Source: Sphingomonas sp. BAUL-RG-20F-R05-02
GTDB lineage: Bacteria; Pseudomonadota; Alphaproteobacteria; Sphingomonadales; Sphingomonadaceae
Assembly (NCBI RefSeq): GCF_022662305.1
Contig: NZ_JAKNQH010000002.1
Coordinates: 248,001-312,000, forward strand
DNA: 64,000 bases
Direction of reading: 5' to 3'
The position numbers and the translations under genes were made by a program. Below are positions 45,416 through 53,744 of this stretch, piece by piece (position 1 is the stretch's first letter; every line of letters starts with the position of its first letter). The notes beneath the pieces are model-generated. The model had not been told where the DNA came from. It saw only the letters and a list, made by a program, of their open reading frames with translations, and did not search any database.

Positions 45416-46303
45416 ATGATCCTGCCCATCGCCTTTGCCGAGCATCTGGCCCGCGACCGGCGGCGGTCGGCGCATACCGTGCGCGCCTATCAGGCGACGG
45501 CGGAGCGGCTGATGGCGTTCCTGCAAGGCCATTGGGGTGCTGCGGTGACGCGAGAGGCGCTCGGGCAGATCACTGCGACCGATCTACGCGCGTTTCTCGC
45601 CGCGCGGCGCGGCGCGGAGACCGGCACGGGGCTTGGCAACGCCTCGGCCGCGCGCGAACTTTCCGCAGTACGCGCTTTTCTGGCCTTTGTGGGTGTCGCG
45701 GCGCCGCGACTCTCCGGCCCGCGCGTGAAGAAGGGCGTGCCGCGTCCGATCTCTCCGGACGAGGCGATCGCACTCGCCGACACGGTGGCGGAGGCGCGCG
45801 ACGAGCCTTGGATCGGCGCGCGTGATCTTGCGGTCCTGCTGCTGCTCTACGGTGCCGGCCTGCGGATCGGCGAGGCCGTCGGGCTGACGGGGGCGGCGCT
45901 ACCGCTTGGCGAGACATTGGTGGTGACGGGCAAGCGCGGCAAGACGCGGATGGTACCGCTGCTGCCGCAGGTCCACGCGGCAGTCGAGACGTACGTCTCG
46001 CTTTGCCCCTATGCGTTAGCGCGCGATGCGCCGCTGTTTCGCGGTGCCAAGGGCGGTTCGCTCGCGCCCGGGCTTATCCGCCGCGCGGTGCAGACGGCGC
46101 GCGCGCAGCTCGGGCTGGCGGAGCGCACCACCCCGCACGCCCTGCGCCACAGCTTTGCGACGCACCTGCTCGGGCGCGGCGCGGATCTGCGCGCATTGCA
46201 GGAACTGCTGGGGCACGCCAGCCTCGGCTCCACGCAAATCTATACGGCTGTCGATGCGGCGCACCTGCTCGACGTCTACCGCAGCGCACACCCTCGCGCC
46301 TGA
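45416..46303 (+). CDS. Tyrosine recombinase, XerC-like
   Basis: A 295-residue site-specific recombinase. Catalytic residues are visible: Arg in GAGLRIGEAV, the HALRHSF block, the LLGHASLGST block with His, and the Tyr in TQIYTAV. The N-terminal SAM-like DNA-binding domain is present. Its length and single position beside priA suit a chromosomal XerC or XerD that resolves dimers, rather than a mobile-element integrase. I cannot tell C from D with certainty. Confidence 0.9.
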   Translation: MILPIAFAEHLARDRRRSAHTVRAYQATAERLMAFLQGHWGAAVTREALGQITATDLRAFLAARRGAETGTGLGNASAARELSAVRAFLAFVGVAAPRLSGPRVKKGVPRPISPDEAIALADTVAEARDEPWIGARDLAVLLLLYGAGLRIGEAVGLTGAALPLGETLVVTGKRGKTRMVPLLPQVHAAVETYVSLCPYALARDAPLFRGAKGGSLAPGLIRRAVQTARAQLGLAERTTPHALRHSFATHLLGRGADLRALQELLGHASLGSTQIYTAVDAAHLLDVYRSAHPRA

Positions 46304-46386
46304 TGCTCACCGGTATCTTCGGCATCGAGTGACATCAGTCGGGGGGTAATGTTGCCACCCGCTAGTTTGCCAGGCGGCAGCAAGAT

Positions 46387-46752
46387 TTACACCGCGAGGT
46401 TCTCGCTCGGGACGGCATAATAGCTCGCGACGCGATCGGCATAGGCCTGATCGAAATCGGGCGCGTTGTTGGCCCAGCTCGGGCCACCTTCCAACACGCG
46501 CCGGTCGATCGTGACGACATAGCTGTCAGACACCGGATCGAAGTCGAGCAGGCTGAACGGCAGCGGGTAGAACGCCTTGCCCATGCCGAGGAAACCCCCG
46601 ATCGTCAGCACCGCGTACAGCGCATGGCCGCTGCGCTTGTCGACCATGAAGGCGTGAACGGTGCCAACGCGTTCACCATCGCGGCTGCGCACCTTCATCG
46701 CGTCCGAGCGGTTGGAGGAGATCAGCAATTGCGTGGCGGGTTGATCGGTCAT
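46387..46752 (-). CDS. PRC-barrel domain protein
   Basis: A 121-residue soluble protein with a PRC-barrel-like fold (SSNRSDAMKVRSRDGERVGTVHAFMVDKRSGHALYAVL). Such proteins occur in stress or envelope contexts and in RNA processing (RimM relatives), but this stand-alone form has no known activity to me. The tail has an aromatic cluster (YADRVASYYAVPSENLAV). It is divergent from the lipoprotein gene. Confidence 0.82.
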   Translation of the reverse strand: MTDQPATQLLISSNRSDAMKVRSRDGERVGTVHAFMVDKRSGHALYAVLTIGGFLGMGKAFYPLPFSLLDFDPVSDSYVVTIDRRVLEGGPSWANNAPDFDQAYADRVASYYAVPSENLAV

Positions 46753-46889
46753 GCGGGAGCCCTTTTACGTGTCGGAGTCGTAACGGGTGGCGCAGCGCGC
46801 GGTTCCTGAACGTGCGGGTGCGACATTTCATCGGCGAAGCGGCACGCAGCCTGTTGAGCCGGACGCCCGCCTGCCGCATAGCGTGCGGC

Positions 46890-47441
46890 ATGCGCGCACG
46901 TTTCCTAGTCGGCCTTTGCCTCGTCTCGCTTGCGGGCTGCGTGGCGAAGGCTCCGCCACCATCGCCCCGCCCCGCGCCTGCGCCTGCGCCGATCCGAGCG
47001 CCAGTTCGGACCCCGGTGCCGTTACCGCCGCCACCGCCGCCCGCCGCAAGCGACTGGCGTGACGTGCCGTTGACGCCGGGGGATTGGGTGTACCGGCAGG
47101 ATGCCCGTGGTTCGATCGCGTTATACGGCGTGCCCGGCAGCGACGCGCTGGTGACGCTGCGCTGCGACACGGCGGCGCGGATGGTGTACCTGTCGCGCGC
47201 GGGCAGCGGCCCGGCCGCGCCGGTGACGATCCGCACCACCAGCACCGCGCGCACGCTGAACTTCACCCCGACCGGCGGCAACCCGCCATATCTTGCGGTG
47301 GCGATCACGCCGCGCGATTCGCTGCTCGATGCGATGGGCTTCAGCCGCGGGCGTTTCACGGTAGAGCAGTCCGGTGTCCGCACTTTGGTCGTACCGGCCT
47401 GGGCAGAAATCGAGCGCGTGACCGAAGACTGCCGAGGCTAG
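46890..47441 (+). CDS. Lipoprotein with Pro-rich linker, unknown function
   Basis: A 183-residue predicted lipoprotein. The signal peptide ends in lipobox LAGC with Cys17, followed by a Pro/Ala/Arg linker (about residues 20-50). The mature domain has two cysteines (LRCDTAARMVYLSRAG and TEDCRG) that may pair. The ATG at 46890 places the signal directly at the N-terminus; in-frame residues upstream are less likely. The family is unknown to me. Confidence 0.75.
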   Translation: MRARFLVGLCLVSLAGCVAKAPPPSPRPAPAPAPIRAPVRTPVPLPPPPPPAASDWRDVPLTPGDWVYRQDARGSIALYGVPGSDALVTLRCDTAARMVYLSRAGSGPAAPVTIRTTSTARTLNFTPTGGNPPYLAVAITPRDSLLDAMGFSRGRFTVEQSGVRTLVVPAWAEIERVTEDCRG

Positions 47442-47793
47442 AAGCTGCGAGCCGGAGTTACACGAAGGTTCGGCGATATCCGGCGTGCGTCGCGACGCAG
47501 CGCCACCGAGATAGCGGCGACATCATGGCGACACGCTGTGCTGGCGATATGCGGATGATGGACCGCAAGGCCGGTCGATGGGCAGGCGTCGCGCGACACG
47601 TGCCGCCGGGCGCCATTTACCGCTGAACACTGTGCCGATGATGAGGCACCGGCCGGCACTCCCGGTAGCGTAATAGCATCACCATCGCGGTAGAAGCCGC
47701 CTTTCCCGTCTACGCCAGAGCGAAGTGTGTCGGCACAATGCCGCGCCGTAGGCTGGGCATGCCGGCAGAACGTTTCTGGCACGCCCAAACGAC
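47442..47793. other. Intergenic stretch, no gene seen
   Basis: About 350 bases between the lipoprotein stop and the hairpin behind the FKBP gene. No frame has convincing coding character on either strand, and I find no tRNA or tandem repeat in it. Confidence 0.5.
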
Positions 47794-47823
47794 GAGAGCC
47801 ACGAGCAAACGCTCGTGGCTCTC
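47794..47823 (-). terminator. Terminator hairpin behind FKBP gene
   Basis: A perfect 13-bp stem (GAGAGCCACGAGC with its complement) closed by a four-base AAAC loop. It lies about 40 bases downstream of the minus-strand FKBP stop. On that strand it is followed by TCGTCGTTT, a weak T-tract. Confidence 0.7.
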
Positions 47824-47865
47824 AGATCCGCTTCGAGCGCGAGCGCGGAGGTGGTCAGCGTCCGA

Positions 47866-48465
47866 TCAATGGCCGGGCGCTGGCGGGACTGCGCCGGGGG
47901 GCATCGCGCCGGGCGCTCCGCCCTGCATCTGCTGTTGTTGCATCTGCTGCTGCATCTGCATCTGGCGCAGCGTGGCTTCAGGAATGAAGTCGAGCAGGTC
48001 TACCGTAAAGGCCAGTACCGAATTCGCCGGGATCGGCCCCTTGGCTTCGGCGCCATAGCCGAGGCTGGGCTTGATCCAGAACTGGTACTTGGATCCCTTG
48101 GTCATCAGCTTCAAAGCCTCGCTGAAGCCCGGCACGACACCGCTGACGGGCATCGGCGTAGGCTGCTGCGACTTGTCGAAGGTGGTGCCGTCGAGCAGCT
48201 TGCCTTCGTAATTCACCAGCGCGACGTCGGTGTCGGTCGGCTTCTCGGTGCCCTGCCCCGGCTGCAACACCTTGTACTGCAAGCCAGACGGCGTCTCTAC
48301 AACACCCTTGGCGTGGCGGTTCTTGGCGAGGAACGCGGTGACCGGATCGACCGGCGCCTGCATCGCGAGCGCCGCTGCCGCCACGAAGGCCAGCGCGATG
48401 CCGACCCACACATAAACCAGGATGTTCCGACGGATCGGTTTCATCGGTACGGCGGTGATCGACAT
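47866..48465 (-). CDS. FKBP-type peptidyl-prolyl isomerase, membrane-anchored
   Basis: A 199-residue protein with a single N-terminal membrane segment (ILVYVWVGIALAFVAAAALA), which should anchor it facing the periplasm, and an FKBP domain (VALVNYEGKLLDGTTFDKS, IKPSLGYGAEAKGPIPANSVL). The C-terminal tail is unusually Gln/Met-rich (RQMQMQQQMQQQQMQGG) and ends in a Pro/Gly stretch. ATG 48465 follows GGGGA. It assists proline isomerisation during folding. It is transcribed with rpsU upstream. Confidence 0.9.
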   Translation of the reverse strand: MSITAVPMKPIRRNILVYVWVGIALAFVAAAALAMQAPVDPVTAFLAKNRHAKGVVETPSGLQYKVLQPGQGTEKPTDTDVALVNYEGKLLDGTTFDKSQQPTPMPVSGVVPGFSEALKLMTKGSKYQFWIKPSLGYGAEAKGPIPANSVLAFTVDLLDFIPEATLRQMQMQQQMQQQQMQGGAPGAMPPGAVPPAPGH

Positions 48466-48551
48466 TGGCTGTCCCCGGGGGATCGTCCGGCGCACGGCGC
48501 ACCAGATCAGGTTATACTATCGACGGTCAAAGGCGCGAACGCGAGCGGCAT

Positions 48552-48758
48552 TTACCGCGCGCCGTCACGCTCCAGGCGCTTGCGCTCAAGCTTGCGGGCG
48601 CGGCGCACGGCGGCTGCACGCTCGCGAGCGCGCTTCTCGCTGGGCTTCTCGTAATGGCGGCGGAGCTTCATCTCGCGATAAACGCCCTCACGCTGCAGCT
48701 TCTTTTTAAGGGCGCGCAGCGCTTGGTCGACGTTATTGTCGCGAACGATGATTTGCAT
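48552..48758 (-). CDS. rpsU: 30S ribosomal protein S21
   Basis: A 68-residue basic ribosomal protein. It starts [20 protein letters not shown] and ends in a Lys/Arg-rich helix ([20 protein letters not shown]), as in S21. It is involved in initiation on the 30S subunit. The ATG at 48758 gives the typical start. It lies upstream of the FKBP gene in the same direction. Confidence 0.95.
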   Translation of the reverse strand: MQIIVRDNNVDQALRALKKKLQREGVYREMKLRRHYEKPSEKRARERAAAVRRARKLERKRLERDGAR

Positions 48759-48867
48759 AAAAAGCTCGAACTCCGGATCAATAGAAATCGGTCGTCGCAA
48801 GCCAAAGCTCGCGCCGCAAGCGGTGCGCCCTACACGCACCCACGCCCGTTTTCAACCGATTGTTGAA

Positions 48868-49170
48868 TCAAGCCAACAGCTTCGGGCCTTCCTTGGCGAG
48901 CTTTGCGCGAATTTTGTCAGCGAACAGACGCAGCAGCGGCGGCAGGTCGATCACCGCGTGCACCTTGTCATCGAGCGCCTCGACTCGGCTCGACACGCGC
49001 TGGCCCATCGCGACGATCGTGAAGTGCAGCGTGTCGCCATCCCAGCGATGCTCCGTCACCGAACTGCCGGGCAGCATGGTCGTGGCCTTCTGCACGCCCT
49101 GCTCAAGCCGCGCACGGATCTCGGCGCGGGAGTGCTGGTGCGGAATGTCCATCGTAATCGGATCGGCCAT
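48868..49170 (-). CDS. Polyhydroxyalkanoic acid system family protein
   Basis: A 100-residue soluble protein. The pattern MDIPHQHSRAEIRARLEQGV, then HRWDGDTLHFTIVAMGQRVSSRV and VHAVIDLPPLLRLFADKIRAKL matches the PHA-granule-associated region family. Family members are near PHA genes in other species, but no other PHA gene is in this window. It may bind lipid or polymer surfaces; this is only family inference. Confidence 0.85.
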   Translation of the reverse strand: MADPITMDIPHQHSRAEIRARLEQGVQKATTMLPGSSVTEHRWDGDTLHFTIVAMGQRVSSRVEALDDKVHAVIDLPPLLRLFADKIRAKLAKEGPKLLA

Positions 49171-49197
49171 GGATCAGGAAACCTTCATCAGCGGACG

Positions 49198-49614
49198 TTA
49201 TGTCGCGAACAGCATCGCATCGTCGGCGAACGCCTTGAACTCTAGAGCGTTTCCGCTTGGATCATAAAAGAACATCGTCGCCTGTTCGCCGGGCTGCCCC
49301 ACAAAGCGGATGTGCGGCGCAATACCGAAACGTGTACCCGCCGTCTGCAGCCGATCGGCAAGTGCCTGCCAGTCCGCCATGGTCAGCACCACGCCGAAAT
49401 GCGGCACCGGCACGTCATGGCCGTCGACCGGGTTCGCCACCGTCACCGCCTTCGCGGCAGGATCGAGATGTGCGACGATCTGGTGGCCGAACAGGTCGAA
49501 GTCGATCCATGTGTCGGCGCTGCGCCCCTCCGCGCAACCGAGCGTATCGCCGTAAAATCCACGCGCGGCGGCAAGATCGTGGACCGGGAAGGCGAGGTGG
49601 AACGGACGCGGCAT
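49198..49614 (-). CDS. VOC-superfamily (glyoxalase/bleomycin-resistance-like) protein
   Basis: A 138-residue vicinal-oxygen-chelate domain protein with two beta-alpha-beta-beta-beta modules. The start [19 protein letters not shown] carries the first metal-ligand His, and [18 protein letters not shown] carries the second module. The end NALEFKAF supplies the Glu. It could be a metal-dependent dioxygenase or a small-molecule binder. There is no operon partner. Confidence 0.88.
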   Translation of the reverse strand: MPRPFHLAFPVHDLAAARGFYGDTLGCAEGRSADTWIDFDLFGHQIVAHLDPAAKAVTVANPVDGHDVPVPHFGVVLTMADWQALADRLQTAGTRFGIAPHIRFVGQPGEQATMFFYDPSGNALEFKAFADDAMLFAT

Positions 49615-49745
49615 GACGGTACGATAGCGCGGATCGGCGTGTTCGTCACCCGCGTTACGCAGGCTTGTCCGCGCATCGTACCTTCCGCATAGCCGCAGCT
49701 TGGGGCGCCCGCCTCATGTGCTGCCGGGACGAAGGAAAACGTATC

Positions 49746-51296
49746 GTGACCAACGCCATCGTCACTCGCCGACCGGCGCTTCCGGCTTTGCTGCTCGGTG
49801 CGCTTTCGGTGCTGGGGTTCGCGCCGTGGGGCTGGTGGCCGGTGACGCTCGCCTGCTTCGCCGCGTGGTTGTGGCTGGTGCAACAGGCACCGACGGTCCG
49901 CGCGGCGCTGTGGCGCGGCTGGCTGTTCGGGCTGGCCCACTTCACATTCGGCAACATGTGGATCGCGCAAGCGTTCACCTATCAGGATGCGATGCCGCAC
50001 TGGCTCGGCCCGCTCGCGCCGTTGCTGCTGTCACTGTACCTGGCGATCTATCCGATGCTGGCGGCGGCCGCGGCGTGGCGGTTTCGCCGGCGCGAGATCG
50101 ACGCAGGGTTTGTGTTGATCTTCGCCGCCGCCTGGATCGCAGCCGAGTATCTGCGCGGCACCCTTCTGACCGGCTATCCGTGGAATCCGCTCGCCGAGAT
50201 CTGGCTGCCGCTGCCCGGCGTGTCCGCGCTGCTGGCGTATGTCGGGACCTATGCGCTGTCGGGCGTTTCGATCCTCGCGGCGGGCGCGCTCACGTTGCTG
50301 GCCACGCGCCGCTGGCGGTTCGCGGCGGGTACGCTGGCGGCGTTGGCGCTGGCCGCGTTGAGCGTCATCGTGATGCCGACGACGCCGGTCGCCCCTGCCC
50401 GCAACGCCCCGCGCGTCCGCATCGTCCAGCCCGATCTCGATCAGGAACAGCGCCCGCGTGACGATTACCCGGAAACCAACCTGCGCGCGCTGCAAAACCT
50501 TGGTGGCAAGCCCGGCCCCGCCCCGCGCCTGATCCTGTGGCCGGAAGGGGCGCTGCGCTTCTACGTGGAGGATGGCTATCCGCCGCAATACTACTTCCGT
50601 GGCGCACCGTTCCTGGTGCGCTCCGGCATCGCCGCGACGCTCGGGCCGGACGATATCGTGCTGAGCGGCGGCAACGGCCTGCAATTCGACGCGGCCGGCA
50701 ACCTGAAAAGCGCCACCAACTCTGTCTATGCGATCGACGCGCGTGCGTCGCTGTTGGGGCGCTACGACAAGGCGCATCTGGTGCCTTGGGGCGAGTATCT
50801 CCCCGCCCGTCCGCTGATGTCGGCGATCGGTCTGTCGCGGCTGGTGCCGGGCGATCTCGACTTCGCGCCCGGCGCGGGGCCGCGCACGATGACGCTGCCC
50901 GGCTTTGGCAAGGTGGGCTTCCAGATCTGCTACGAGATCATCTTTTCCGGCAAGGTCGTCGATCCGAAGCTCCGCCCGGACTTCCTCTTCAACCCCTCGA
51001 ACGACAGTTGGTACAGCCGCTCCGGCCCCGAACAGAACCTCGCACAAGGGCGCATGCGTGCGATCGAGGAAGGGCTGCCGGTGCTGCGCGCCACGCCGAC
51101 TGGCGTCTCCGCCGCGATCGACGCGCGCGGTCGTGTGCTGGCGTCGATCCCGTGGAACACGCGCGGCGCGGTCGAACTGCCGCTGCCCGCGCCGCTGCCG
51201 CCGACGCTGTTCGCACGCGCTGGCAACTGGCTGGCGATGCTGGTCGCGGGCGCGATGCTGTTGTTGGCCGTTGCGTTCCGCTTGGCGCGCCGTTAG
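49746..51296 (+). CDS. lnt: Apolipoprotein N-acyltransferase
   Basis: A 516-residue inner-membrane enzyme that N-acylates lipoproteins so that they can be exported to the outer membrane. Six or more hydrophobic N-terminal segments precede a nitrilase-like periplasmic domain with the Glu-Lys-Cys triad: Glu in LWPEGA, Lys in YDKAHLVPWGEY and Cys in FQICYEIIF. GTG 49746 has GAAGGAAA upstream; an ATG at 49716 would add ten residues. Its stop is three bases before the palindrome upstream of metK. Confidence 0.95.
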   Translation: MTNAIVTRRPALPALLLGALSVLGFAPWGWWPVTLACFAAWLWLVQQAPTVRAALWRGWLFGLAHFTFGNMWIAQAFTYQDAMPHWLGPLAPLLLSLYLAIYPMLAAAAAWRFRRREIDAGFVLIFAAAWIAAEYLRGTLLTGYPWNPLAEIWLPLPGVSALLAYVGTYALSGVSILAAGALTLLATRRWRFAAGTLAALALAALSVIVMPTTPVAPARNAPRVRIVQPDLDQEQRPRDDYPETNLRALQNLGGKPGPAPRLILWPEGALRFYVEDGYPPQYYFRGAPFLVRSGIAATLGPDDIVLSGGNGLQFDAAGNLKSATNSVYAIDARASLLGRYDKAHLVPWGEYLPARPLMSAIGLSRLVPGDLDFAPGAGPRTMTLPGFGKVGFQICYEIIFSGKVVDPKLRPDFLFNPSNDSWYSRSGPEQNLAQGRMRAIEEGLPVLRATPTGVSAAIDARGRVLASIPWNTRGAVELPLPAPLPPTLFARAGNWLAMLVAGAMLLLAVAFRLARR

Positions 51297-51298
51297 GG

Positions 51299-51320
51299 CA
51301 TATAAGGAAAGCTTTATATG
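51299..51320. promoter_or_regulatory. Candidate methionine-cycle operator upstream of metK
   Basis: A 22-base near-palindrome: CATATAA at 51299-51305 and TTATATG at 51314-51320, with inner GG and CT also close to symmetrical. It lies between the lnt stop and metK. AT-rich CATATAA dyads of this type resemble ArsR-family SahR/SamR sites for methionine-cycle genes that I recall from alphaproteobacteria; that link is from memory, not shown here. Confidence 0.55.
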
Positions 51321-51362
51321 CGCCGTTCCGCCGTGCGGGGCCGCGCCAGCAAAGGTGAAGAT

Positions 51363-52580
51363 ATGCGCGCTTCGTTCCTGTTCACCTCCGAGTCGGTCTC
51401 GGAAGGGCATCCCGACAAGGTCGCCGACCAGATCAGCGACACCGTGGTCGATCTGTTCCTCGGCAAGGACCCCTATGCGCGCATCGCCTGCGAGACGCTG
51501 ACCACCACCAACCTCGTCGTGCTCGCCGGGGAAATCCGCTGCAAGGGCGTGTACGAGAACGGCGCCTGGGCCGACGGCGCGCTTGCCGAGATCGAGGCGG
51601 CGGTGCGCCAGACCGTCAAGGAAATCGGCTACGAACAGTCGGGCTTCCACTGGGACAAGTTCGCGTTCCACAACAACCTGCACGGCCAGTCGGCGGAAAT
51701 CGCGATGGGCGTGGACGAAGGCGCCAACAAGGACGAGGGTGCCGGCGACCAGGGCATCATGTTCGGTTACGCGACCGACGAGACGCCCGGCCTGATGCCC
51801 GCCACGCTGTACTACAGCCACAAGATCCTCGAGCGGATGGCTGCCGATCGCCACTCGGGCGCCGCGCCCTTCCTCGAGCCCGACGCCAAGAGCCAGGTGA
51901 CGCTCGCCTATGAGAACGAGAAGCCGGTGCGCGCCACCGCGCTGGTCGTCTCGACGCAGCACGCGCCGGGCTATTGCCTGCAGGGCGACAATGCCGATCC
52001 TGCCAAGTACGAGGAACTGCGCAGCTACGTCACCGGCGTGCTGACCGAGACGCTGCCCGAGGGTTTCATCACCGACGAGACCGCGATCTACATCAACCCG
52101 ACCGGCGCGTTTGAAATCGGCGGGCCGGACGGCGACGCGGGCGTCACCGGGCGGAAAATCATCGTCGACACCTACGGCGGTGCGGCTCCGCACGGCGGCG
52201 GCGCCTTCTCGGGCAAGGACCCGACCAAGGTCGATCGCTCCGCCGCCTACGTCTCGCGCTACCTCGCCAAGAACGTCGTCGCCGCCGGCCTCGCCAAGCG
52301 CTGCACGATCCAGCTGTCCTACGCGATCGGCATCGCCGAGCCGCTGTCGGTCTATGTCGACCTGCATGGCACCGGCACCGTGCCGGAAGCGAAGATCGAG
52401 GAAGTCCTGCCCCAGCTCGTCCGGCTGACGCCGAAGGGCATCCGCGAACACCTCAAGCTCAATGCGCCGATCTACAAGCGCACCGCCGCCTATGGCCACT
52501 TCGGTCGCGAGCCGGATGCGGACGGCTTCACCTGGGAAAAGACCGATCTGGTCGACGCGCTGAAGGCAGCGGTGGCGTAA
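51363..52580 (+). CDS. metK: S-adenosylmethionine synthetase
   Basis: A 405-residue enzyme making S-adenosylmethionine from methionine and ATP. The N-terminus ([22 protein letters not shown]) and the [12 protein letters not shown] motif are the two MAT signatures; [19 protein letters not shown] is the third. The ATG at 51363 follows AAAGGTGAAG and gives the normal start; a longer in-frame start at 51318 overlaps the palindrome and is unlikely. It is preceded by the candidate operator and followed by a strong terminator. Confidence 0.97.
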   Translation: MRASFLFTSESVSEGHPDKVADQISDTVVDLFLGKDPYARIACETLTTTNLVVLAGEIRCKGVYENGAWADGALAEIEAAVRQTVKEIGYEQSGFHWDKFAFHNNLHGQSAEIAMGVDEGANKDEGAGDQGIMFGYATDETPGLMPATLYYSHKILERMAADRHSGAAPFLEPDAKSQVTLAYENEKPVRATALVVSTQHAPGYCLQGDNADPAKYEELRSYVTGVLTETLPEGFITDETAIYINPTGAFEIGGPDGDAGVTGRKIIVDTYGGAAPHGGGAFSGKDPTKVDRSAAYVSRYLAKNVVAAGLAKRCTIQLSYAIGIAEPLSVYVDLHGTGTVPEAKIEEVLPQLVRLTPKGIREHLKLNAPIYKRTAAYGHFGREPDADGFTWEKTDLVDALKAAVA

Positions 52581-52610
52581 AGCCCCTTCCCTTCGCGTAA
52601 ACTTGCATTA

Positions 52611-52643
52611 GCCTCCCGGAACATCGCTTCCGGGGGGCTTTTT
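52611..52643 (+). terminator. Rho-independent terminator after metK, overlapping next gene's start region
   Basis: An 11-bp stem (GCCTCCCGGAA/TTCCGGGGGGC, one T-G pair), a six-base loop and TTTTT. It ends one base before the ATG of the next gene at 52645. The GGGGGG in its 3' arm is the only ribosome-site-like sequence in front of that ATG. Confidence 0.88.
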
Positions 52644-52644
52644 C

Positions 52645-53733
52645 ATGCGCATCATCTTGGCTTTTCTTCTGGCGGGCGTGGTACTGCCCGTCACCGCCGC
52701 CGCGCAGACGCAGCCCCCACCCCTCGCGATCGCCGCAGACAAGCCGTACCGGCACGAACCGACCAGCCTTGTCATCCCGACGACGCTCGATGGCCTCAAG
52801 CGCTTCGACGCGCGCGCGTTCGCGCCCGATCATCTCGACGAAGCCTTCAACTTCGGCACATCGAATTCGAGCGAGGACATCACCGTCTTCATCTTCCGCA
52901 ACGTCACCGGATCGGTGCCGGTGTGGTTCGACCGCACCGCCCGCGTAGTCGCAGCCCGCGCCGCCTACGGCGGAGTGACCATCGCCAAGCCACCGGTCGC
53001 CTTTGCGCCGCCGGGGCAGAGCGCGGCGAGCGGACTGATCGCAAGCTATCGTCCGGTGAAGGGTCCGTACCGCAGCACCGCGCTCGCCTATCTGCCGCTC
53101 GGGCCGGGCTGGTACGTCGAGTTGCGCTATTCCTCGACCACGATCGGCGCGGAGGAGATCGACGCGCGGCTGCGCGGTGCGATCGCCGCGCTTGGCTGGC
53201 CGCGCAAGATCACGCCGCAACCCGCCGCCGTGCCGATCGCGGATTGCGCGACGACGCTCACCTTCAGCGGCAAGGCCAATGCGGTGAAGGGTGACAACGC
53301 GCTGGCATCGAGCCTGTTCGCCGGCCTGTTTGGCGCCAGCCGTGACGTAAAGCCGCGCAAGGATGCGCCGGTGGAGCCGGCGCGGGCGTGGTGCCGCGAT
53401 ACCGGCCATTATGCCGGACTGGAGCAGCACGGCGTCTACCGCCCCGTCGGCAGCATGGATTCGTACCTGATCGCCCTCAACGATGCCGGGCGCGGCATCT
53501 GGGTCGGCCCGGATTCGCTGGCGGCACTGCTCGCCAGCGACAAGGGTGCGAACGCCGCGACCTGGGCGATCGCACTGGACGATGTCGCTACCGTCACCGC
53601 CTATCCGGCTCGCGACCGGTTGCCGTCGCCGGACCAGGCGTTCGAAATCGTCCGGCACGAACCCTATGCGTCTAAAACCGGCACATGGGGCAAGAAACGC
53701 ACGGTGCAGGTCAACAGCGGCAGCATCAAGTAA
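52645..53733 (+). CDS. Exported protein of unknown function
   Basis: A 362-residue exported protein with signal peptide MRIILAFLLAGVVLPVTAAAQ. The mature part is beta-rich with repeated aromatic segments (VIPTTLDGLKRFDARAF, STALAYLPLGPGWYVELRY) and two cysteines (IADCATTL and ARAWCRDTG). No known motif is visible. The ATG at 52645 directly follows the metK terminator, so it may need its own promoter within metK or read-through. Function not recognised. Confidence 0.72.
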   Translation: MRIILAFLLAGVVLPVTAAAQTQPPPLAIAADKPYRHEPTSLVIPTTLDGLKRFDARAFAPDHLDEAFNFGTSNSSEDITVFIFRNVTGSVPVWFDRTARVVAARAAYGGVTIAKPPVAFAPPGQSAASGLIASYRPVKGPYRSTALAYLPLGPGWYVELRYSSTTIGAEEIDARLRGAIAALGWPRKITPQPAAVPIADCATTLTFSGKANAVKGDNALASSLFAGLFGASRDVKPRKDAPVEPARAWCRDTGHYAGLEQHGVYRPVGSMDSYLIALNDAGRGIWVGPDSLAALLASDKGANAATWAIALDDVATVTAYPARDRLPSPDQAFEIVRHEPYASKTGTWGKKRTVQVNSGSIK

Positions 53734-53744
53734 CCCGCGCGGGT

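Noticed and set aside
45416..46303. Integrase of a mobile element
   Set aside because: The tyrosine recombinase has XerC/D length and lies alone beside priA; no attachment repeats, tRNA gene or cargo are near.
47438..47788. A 116-residue minus-strand reading frame in the gap after the lipoprotein gene
   Set aside because: No ribosome site, no hydrophobic or domain pattern, and composition typical of random high-GC frames.
51297..51362. SAM/SAH-type riboswitch in the metK leader
   Set aside because: The leader is only about 65 bases and does not contain the pseudoknot pattern with a GGAGCA ribosome site that I recall for that class. A protein operator fits better.
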